From Candidatus Zixiibacteriota bacterium (lineage in GTDB: Bacteria; Zixibacteria; MSB-5A5; CAIYYT01): a DNA stretch of 54,101 nt. This document shows positions 48,722-54,101 of this stretch, in pieces. Positions within the stretch are counted from its first letter, which is position 1. Each line of letters starts with the position of its first letter. A program made the position numbers and the translations under genes. The DNA is taken from positions 1 to 54,101 of the forward strand of contig JADYYF010000048.1 in the NCBI GenBank assembly GCA_020853795.1, in the 5' to 3' direction. A model generated the notes under the pieces. The model did not search any database, was not told the origin of the DNA, and saw only the letters and a program-made list of their open reading frames with translations.

Positions 48722-49975
48722 CTATTCATATCGCAGGGCCACGATTGGGTCGATTCGTGCAGCGCGCCAGGCCGGATACAAGCCGAAAATCATGCCGGTT
48801 CCGGCTGACAGCAGCAGTCCAATTACCGCCCACACCGGCGAGAAGAAGTAGCGCCATTCCAAGACCGTAGTTACCAGCCAGCCCAAACCGGCGCCAAAGA
48901 CGATTCCCACCACACCACCGATCATTGTCAGGGTCGCAGCTTCGACAAGAAACTGAAACAGGATATTGCGCTTGCGGGCGCCGACGGCCTTACGCACGCC
49001 GATCTCGCGGGTCCGCTGAGTTACGGCTACCAGCATGATATTCATCACACCAATGACTCCGACCATCAAACCAACGCAGGCCACCGCCGTTGCGCCCAAC
49101 TGCACCTTGGAAGTGATCCCCGCGACCTCGTCTTTGAACCGATCCTGCGTCAGAATTCCAAAGTTGTTCTCCTCGTCGGGACGCACCTTACGCACCCGCC
49201 GGAGCGCGTTGATCACCTGATCCATCGCGTCGCCGAACTGCGATCGCGAAACGGCACTGCACATGAGAGTCACTTCGGTGGTGTTCGGATAGAGTCGATC
49301 GAAGGTCGTCATGGGGATGAAGATGAAATCATTCTCGCTAATGCCGAAGAGGTCTTCAACCCGCTCCTGCACGCCGATGACCGTGAATTTCCAGCCGTTG
49401 ATCCGGATTTCCTGGCCGACTGCTTCTTCATATGAATCGAACAGCGCCTCGGAGACTTCCGGGCCGATAACACACACCATCGCTTCGCGGCGCATATCGT
49501 TTTCGTCGATAAATCGCCCCTGTGCCATCTCGCGATTGGTGACGATCATCTGTGTCGGCCAACAGCCGCGGAAATCATCCGGATTGCGGATCGAGCGATT
49601 TCCGTTTTTGGCGATATTGTTGTAGGCGCGCTTCTGCGGCGCCACGGCCTTGACCAGCGGACACATTTCTTCGATCGCGGACGCCTCGATCATTGTGATG
49701 TCCTTGCGGCGGCGCTGCTCCTGTGTCAGATTGTCGAAGTCGGTGCTTTCGTCCCACTGGGTGATATACAGCACGTTGCTGCCGATCTTGTCGATCGACG
49801 ACTCCGCATACGCCGTAAATCCATCCATGATCGAATTCACCAAGATCACCGCGCCGACGCCGACCATCACGCCGATGATCGTCATCAGACTACGGAATTT
49901 ATTGGCGCGGACCGCCTCCAGCGCCAAGTGCATCCCCTCGCGGGTCTCCCAAAGCCGCTGCGACCAGCTACTCAT
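48722..49975 (-). CDS. MacB/FtsX-type ABC permease, last of the export operon
   Basis: The 417-residue protein has a first helix in FRSLMTIIGVMVGVGAVILVNSI, a large periplasmic MacB-type domain (about 45-290), and three C-terminal helices with the FtsX motifs VGVIGVMNIMLVAVTQRTREIGVRKAVGARKRNI and SAGTGMIFGLYPAWRAARIDPIVALRYE. It would act in mechanotransmission or lipid/peptide export powered by a separate ATPase. The ATG at 49975 overlaps the previous stop; the in-frame start at 49999 lies further inside the upstream gene. Its close similarity to the upstream permease suggests duplication and perhaps a heterodimer. Confidence 0.88.
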   Translation of the reverse strand: MSSWSQRLWETREGMHLALEAVRANKFRSLMTIIGVMVGVGAVILVNSIMDGFTAYAESSIDKIGSNVLYITQWDESTDFDNLTQEQRRRKDITMIEASAIEEMCPLVKAVAPQKRAYNNIAKNGNRSIRNPDDFRGCWPTQMIVTNREMAQGRFIDENDMRREAMVCVIGPEVSEALFDSYEEAVGQEIRINGWKFTVIGVQERVEDLFGISENDFIFIPMTTFDRLYPNTTEVTLMCSAVSRSQFGDAMDQVINALRRVRKVRPDEENNFGILTQDRFKDEVAGITSKVQLGATAVACVGLMVGVIGVMNIMLVAVTQRTREIGVRKAVGARKRNILFQFLVEAATLTMIGGVVGIVFGAGLGWLVTTVLEWRYFFSPVWAVIGLLLSAGTGMIFGLYPAWRAARIDPIVALRYE

Positions 49976-51191
49976 AGCTGAGTGCCCGAATCGGGTCAAA
50001 CCGGGAAGCCCGATAGGCCGGATAAATGCCGAAGAACAGCCCTACGGCGGTTGAGATGCCGAAGCCAAGAATGATCGCCAGCGTCGTTGGCGCAACATTG
50101 ATATCAAGCAGCGAGGTCAACACCATCTTGCCGATCCAAATGCCGAAGAGAATTCCTGCCGATCCGCCCAGAAGCGACATGAATGTCGATTCGTAGAGAA
50201 ATTGTGTCAGAATGTGGCGCCGTCGCGCGCCCAGGGATTTGCGAATGCCGATTTCCCGGGTGCGTTCGGTCACCGAGATCATCATGATGTTCATGATCAC
50301 GATCCCGCCGATCACGATCGACAACAATGGCAGTGAAATCATCACGATGCGGAAGCCGGCGGTGAAGTCGTTGATGAAACTCAGAATCGCATCGGGAGTG
50401 ACAATTGTAAAGTCATCTCCATCGTCGTAGGACACGTGCCGGGCCGAACGGAGCACAACGCGCACTTGATCCATGGCCGGCTCGCGCCGCTCGAGTGACA
50501 CCGCGCTGATCACCAGATTGACCGGATTGCCCGGCTGCTGATAGAGCTTCTGGTGGGTTGCCAATGGAATCGAAATGAATTCATCCATGTCCTCCCCTAG
50601 CATCCCGCCCAGTTCTTCCGCCACACCGATGACGACAAACTCATGCTTACCGATGCGAATCTTTTCGCCGATCGCGTTCATGCCCTCGAACAGCCGCTCG
50701 TAGACCCGGTGCCCCAGAAATGCCACCTGGCGGCGCCGAGCATCGTCTTCCCATGAAAGATAGCGGCCGACGGCCACGTCCAAATCACGCATATCCAGGA
50801 TATTGGGAGTGCTCCCTTCAACGGAAACGTGCCCCATGCGACGCGATCCGTACTTAACCGGATCGGAAGCGTAGGTCTCGGCGCCGACCTCGGCGCAGTC
50901 GGGACAACCTTCCTGAATCGGTTCGATCAATCCCCGCGTCAGCTTGCGCCGATGCATCCGTTCGAGATACTCCTGCATTGACAGGCCGAAGCCGAAACGG
51001 GTGACCATGAAGGTATTTGAGCCAAGCGAGGCAAACGCATCTTCCAGATTGTTTTGCATCCCCTCGACGGTCGAGACAATAGCGATAACTGAAGTCACGC
51101 CCAGCGTCATGCCGAGTACGGTCAGACCCGACCGCAGGCGGTTGGCCCAGAGAGCGGCCAGGGATTCGCGAATCAGCGAGAACAAGATCAT
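49968..51191 (-). CDS. MacB/FtsX-type ABC permease, paralogue of the next gene
   Basis: The 407-residue protein has the same plan: LRSGLTVLGMTLGVTSVIAIVST in the first helix, a periplasmic domain with MacB-like segments, and C-terminal helices with GGIVIMNIMMISVTERTREIGIRKSLGARRRHI and FFGIYPAYRASRFDPIRALSYE. A pair of cysteines (EGCPDCAEVG) lies in the periplasmic domain near residue 96. It starts 30 bp after the HlyD-type gene and its stop overlaps the next permease gene, so all are one operon. The ATP-hydrolysing subunit is not visible and may lie right of the window. Confidence 0.88.
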   Translation of the reverse strand: MILFSLIRESLAALWANRLRSGLTVLGMTLGVTSVIAIVSTVEGMQNNLEDAFASLGSNTFMVTRFGFGLSMQEYLERMHRRKLTRGLIEPIQEGCPDCAEVGAETYASDPVKYGSRRMGHVSVEGSTPNILDMRDLDVAVGRYLSWEDDARRRQVAFLGHRVYERLFEGMNAIGEKIRIGKHEFVVIGVAEELGGMLGEDMDEFISIPLATHQKLYQQPGNPVNLVISAVSLERREPAMDQVRVVLRSARHVSYDDGDDFTIVTPDAILSFINDFTAGFRIVMISLPLLSIVIGGIVIMNIMMISVTERTREIGIRKSLGARRRHILTQFLYESTFMSLLGGSAGILFGIWIGKMVLTSLLDINVAPTTLAIILGFGISTAVGLFFGIYPAYRASRFDPIRALSYE

Positions 51192-51221
51192 CCGGCTGCT
51201 CGCGACCTGCTCGGCTGAATC

Positions 51222-52544
51222 CTATTTCTCATTCATTTTCTCGAGCGACGACGGTTCAATCGTCACGACATCACCTTCAGCGAGCTTGCGCAGAGTCTGG
51301 TACGAACCGGAAATCACCGTGTCCCCGGGTGCGACGCTGGACAGAGCTACGATATTACGCTCGTCGGCGATGCCTGTGGCAAGCTCCTGAAATTTGGCTT
51401 TGCCGGCGCGGATCACGAAGATTCCGGTCTTCTTCACCTTGTCGTCCTTGTTGCGCTTCCCCGCGTCCGATGGCTGCGGTTCGGCTTGCGCGGCATTGGC
51501 TGTCTGAATCAGGCCGCCGTCTGACTTGGCGGCGACTGTCTTGAGCGAGTCGCGGTCAAATTCGCGCGTCACCAATGCGGCATAGGGGATCAACAAGGCG
51601 TCCTCGGCTTTGTTGGTCGTGATATCGACAGTCGCCGACATGCCCGGGCGGAAAGTGACCTCCGCTGTGTCAAAACGCACTTTGACACGAAAACTCGTTG
51701 TGTAATTCTCCGAGCCCTGCCCCGCAATCAGCGCCGAATTGCCGATCTCAACAACCGTGCCGGCAAAAGTTGTGTCGCGAAAGGCATCTACTTCGATTTC
51801 GGCTTTCTGTCCCAGCTTGATCTTGGCGATTTCACTTTCGTCGACGTCAATCTCAACCTCGAACACCGCGAGATCGGCAATCGTCATCAAGGTTGCTCCC
51901 TGCGTAAACGCGGTCTGTGCCTGGGCGATTTCTCCGACTTCGACGCTGAGGAAGGTCACCACCCCCGGCATCGGTGCGCGAATCGAAGCCTTGGAAAGAT
52001 TGTCCTGCGCCTTCTCCAGTCGTGCCCGGGCAGTCTCAACCTGTGCCAAGGCAGCACGGTAATTGGCAGTCGCATTCTCCAGGGCATAGCGTGCATTATC
52101 GGCTGCCGTCTTGGATGTAAGCTTCTGCTCGAACAACGCCTGCTGGCGTTCGGCTTCAAGCCGGTCGATCTCCAACTGGGCCTTGGCAGCCTCGGCGCGC
52201 GCAGTGATCTCATCAAGTCCGAAGTGCGCCTGCGCGACATCCGCCTGCAACTGAATCGTGTCCAGCACGATCAGCATCTGTCCGCGCTCGACGACGTCAC
52301 CTTCCTTGACGAAAATGCGAATGATTTCAGCCGAGACTTCGGATGTGATATCTACCTTGGTCTGCGGTTGAATGCGCCCGGAGGCTGAGACCACCTCGGC
52401 AATGTCATCCCGATAGGCCAGATCGGCCTGTACCATCTTGGCGTCATTCCCGGAACCGGAACTGAGCGCCACGATAACGACGATGGCGATGACGATACCG
52501 AGGGCAGTCAAAATGACCTTTTTCGATCGCCACTTGAATACCAT
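51222..52544 (-). CDS. HlyD/RND-type membrane fusion protein (efflux adaptor)
   Basis: The 440-residue protein has an N-terminal anchor (VILTALGIVIAIVVIVAL), a lipoyl-like segment (VVSASGRIQPQTKVDITSEV, FVKEGDVVERGQMLIVLD), and a long coiled-coil hairpin of about 100 residues (AEAAKAQLEIDRLEAERQQA). A beta-barrel region follows (ASIRAPMPGVVTFLSVEVGE, VEIDVDESEIAKIKLGQKAE), then a C-terminal domain with an unusual charged insert (AEPQPSDAGKRNKDDKVKK). It bridges inner-membrane MacB-like permeases to an outer-membrane channel. No channel gene (TolC) is in view. It sits between the edge-truncated FtsX gene and the two permeases. Confidence 0.92.
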   Translation of the reverse strand: MVFKWRSKKVILTALGIVIAIVVIVALSSGSGNDAKMVQADLAYRDDIAEVVSASGRIQPQTKVDITSEVSAEIIRIFVKEGDVVERGQMLIVLDTIQLQADVAQAHFGLDEITARAEAAKAQLEIDRLEAERQQALFEQKLTSKTAADNARYALENATANYRAALAQVETARARLEKAQDNLSKASIRAPMPGVVTFLSVEVGEIAQAQTAFTQGATLMTIADLAVFEVEIDVDESEIAKIKLGQKAEIEVDAFRDTTFAGTVVEIGNSALIAGQGSENYTTSFRVKVRFDTAEVTFRPGMSATVDITTNKAEDALLIPYAALVTREFDRDSLKTVAAKSDGGLIQTANAAQAEPQPSDAGKRNKDDKVKKTGIFVIRAGKAKFQELATGIADERNIVALSSVAPGDTVISGSYQTLRKLAEGDVVTIEPSSLEKMNEK

Positions 52545-52581
52545 GAGTACTCCCTATGCACGTACTTGTTTACCGAATCAT

Positions 52582-52621
52582 TGCAGGACCCCGAAGTGTA
52601 GCTTCGGGTTGTCGCCCTGCA
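52582..52621. repeat. Nested inverted repeat between the FtsX-like and HlyD-type genes
   Basis: The inner stem CCCGAAG (52590-52596) with CTTCGGG (52602-52608) is enclosed by TGCAGG (52582-52587) with CCTGCA (52616-52621). It lies in the 192-bp gap and lacks a T-tract on the minus strand. It may be a leader structure of the HlyD-type gene or a mobile repeat. Nothing else is seen in this gap. Confidence 0.5.
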
Positions 52622-52736
52622 GCGCCCCCTTCCGGATTGCGGCGGAGACACTGCGACTACTGAGTTTTGACTGGAGAAAGCGGCCGATTGTTTCAGGAAT
52701 GATCGGGATTTTGCGCGGCGCCTGCTCCGCAGGGTG

Positions 52737-54101
52737 TTATTCGCTGCGCAAGGCGTCGACCGGATCAAGCCGGGCGGCACGACGAGCGGGATAATAGCCG
52801 GCGATCAGGCTGACGGTGATGCCGATCGCCAGCGCGATCGCCACTAACCAGAGCGGCAACGCAAAGAGGTCGAGTGGATCGATCCCCTGTCGCGCCATCA
52901 CGAATTGCGCCACCGCCGACGCTACCCGTGCAATGGCCCAGCCAAAGAGGACTCCCAATATCGCCCCGGCCGTGCCGATGGCGCCGGCTTCGAACAAAAA
53001 GATACGGCGCACGTCCGAGTCATCCGCGCCCAGAGCCTTGAACACCCCGATTTCGCGCCGTCGTTCGAGCACTGACATGACCATCGTATTAGTGATCCCC
53101 AGCGATGCCGTCACCAGCGCAATCAGACCGACCAGGCCGAGCGCCATGTCAAAGAAGAGCAGAAAACGCTGGATCTCGGCGAACTGCTCAGCGAACGAGT
53201 ATGGCCGAAATCCCAGCGCCTTGACGGAGTCACGAACCGCTTGGAAGGGCACGTGCGGATCGAGGTCAAGAGTGATCTTGGGGTAATTTCGGCTGTCGGA
53301 TGTGGAGAAGAGCGCGGGCACTTCTCCGGAGCTCACTGTGCTGAGAAGGGATGTTGGTGTCAGAGCCATGTCGCCGGCATTGAAGCGGCGCGCCGTTGCC
53401 AGCGGCATGATGACGTGCTCGATGCGCATGGGGCTTTCGGCACGTCCGGCCAGCACACCGCAGACTGTGAGCGTCTCGCTAACGACCTCGCGGTCGTTGA
53501 AAAGGCCGTCAAGAAACCGTCGCATCGCTTCCAGCACCTCACGCCGCACTAACCGCTTGCTGTAGTCCCAGTAGAAGAGCGAGTCCACCTCGGTATTCGA
53601 CAGGCGACGCCGAATCGATCGGTCGGGATCGCGGACCACGGCCAGCAGGGCGCTATCGACCCGGATCAATCGTGCCTCAATCACCAGCGGCTTTCCAATC
53701 AGCGAGTCTGCGGACTCGATGCCGATGCGCGGCAAGAAGTCCCGAGTGACCATTACTTGCGCAGCGCTATCGGACTCAAACCGCCCGCCCGCAACGAACT
53801 GCGACAGCGCCCGCGTTGCGGTAACCTCCAACGGTATGGCCTGTGCGTTCACCTTGGCTGCGCTATCGCCGTAAACCGCGCGGATTTCGAATGACTCAAA
53901 CGGGTAGGCCAGCCGCACTCCCGGTATTGCGGCCAGGTCTCGCAGCGCCTGTTCATCCAGCGGCCGCGGCGGAATCGTATCCACCGCTGCTTCTTCCGCC
54001 GGCTCCGGGTGCATATGTGGATCGCGTTCCGTTTGACCGCCCTTGGGGAAGACATGGATCGTCGAGAACAAACCAAACTTCTCAAACTGGTCGTTAACGT
54101 A
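52737..54101 (-). CDS. FtsX/MacB-type ABC permease (N-terminus cut by the window edge)
   Basis: The open frame continues to the last base of the window. The 454 visible codons start in the periplasmic domain (VNDQFEKFGLFSTIHVFP), so the first membrane helix is missing. The C-terminal part has the FtsX motifs LGLVGLIALVTASLGITNTMVMSVLERRREIGVFKALGAD and SLIAGYYPARRAARLDPVDALRS. Together with the HlyD-type adaptor and two more permeases it forms a minus-strand export operon. It resembles the YknZ/MacB group more than its paralogues, and the acidic loop (PEPAEEAAVDTIPPRP) is unusual. The gene's true start and any ATPase gene are outside the window. Confidence 0.85.
   Translation of the reverse strand, partial: YVNDQFEKFGLFSTIHVFPKGGQTERDPHMHPEPAEEAAVDTIPPRPLDEQALRDLAAIPGVRLAYPFESFEIRAVYGDSAAKVNAQAIPLEVTATRALSQFVAGGRFESDSAAQVMVTRDFLPRIGIESADSLIGKPLVIEARLIRVDSALLAVVRDPDRSIRRRLSNTEVDSLFYWDYSKRLVRREVLEAMRRFLDGLFNDREVVSETLTVCGVLAGRAESPMRIEHVIMPLATARRFNAGDMALTPTSLLSTVSSGEVPALFSTSDSRNYPKITLDLDPHVPFQAVRDSVKALGFRPYSFAEQFAEIQRFLLFFDMALGLVGLIALVTASLGITNTMVMSVLERRREIGVFKALGADDSDVRRIFLFEAGAIGTAGAILGVLFGWAIARVASAVAQFVMARQGIDPLDLFALPLWLVAIALAIGITVSLIAGYYPARRAARLDPVDALRSE

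Overview
This window looks like a chromosomal segment of a Gram-negative, probably uncultivated bacterium of the FCB superphylum; Zixibacteria or a neighbouring phylum is my best guess (inference, no marker gene was compared). The reasons are a PorV-like outer-membrane protein, a secreted protein with the C-terminal sorting/FlgD-like domain typical of this group, a TonB-dependent receptor, LptB beside RpoN, and moderately high GC. Gene density is high. I saw no rRNA, tRNA, CRISPR array or insertion sequence.

Layout. 1-2450: the end of groEL, then a loose region with a cupin gene, a membrane protein and three direct copies of a dispersed repeat of about 175 bp that carries two hairpins. 2450-6300: small single genes (DUF1579, a zinc-binding mini-protein, SnoaL-like, methyltransferase, SpoIIAA-like, CPBP protease, zinc ribbon). 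6338-11096 (minus): lptB-rpoN-glpX-hpf-hprK, a regulatory/envelope cluster. 11218-19306 (minus): TonB receptor, sorting-domain protein, PorV-like protein and a TPR-thioredoxin lipoprotein. 19959-25038 (plus): a signalling operon of periplasmic binding protein, sensor kinase, two receivers and a receiver-kinase. 25115-25505 (minus): fmdB and, overlapping its start, a tiny two-helix membrane protein interrupted by an in-frame UGA. 25643-27558: DUF3566-like gene and gltX. 27577-31273: two tandem phosphate-acyltransferase genes diverging from hbd-crt, which suggests butyryl-CoA/acyl-phosphate metabolism. 31383-40066: YchF-like protein, membrane TPR protein, lon, MATE, ruvX, mltG. 40085-43639: Spy-like protein, then pgsA-pgpA-cinA-thpR. 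43780-48710: a DUF2339 membrane protein with a calcium-repeat partner, SprT-like protein and beta-helix lipoprotein. 48722-54101 (minus): MacB/FtsX permeases and an HlyD-type adaptor, cut by the right edge.

The most interesting signal is at 25302-25499. A short membrane ORF reads into TGA exactly where I recall its relatives having a conserved cysteine, continues in frame through a second hydrophobic helix, and stops 14 nt inside fmdB. A perfect 7-bp hairpin with a GUG loop lies 17 nt after the TGA, as expected of a bacterial SECIS element. This is a candidate selenoprotein of a small uncharacterised membrane family. Other points of interest are a receiver-kinase gene with no ATG/GTG/TTG start but an ideal ribosome site before an ATC codon, several genes whose -10 box lies only 6-9 nt before the ATG (leaderless mRNAs), and the hairpin-bearing dispersed repeat.
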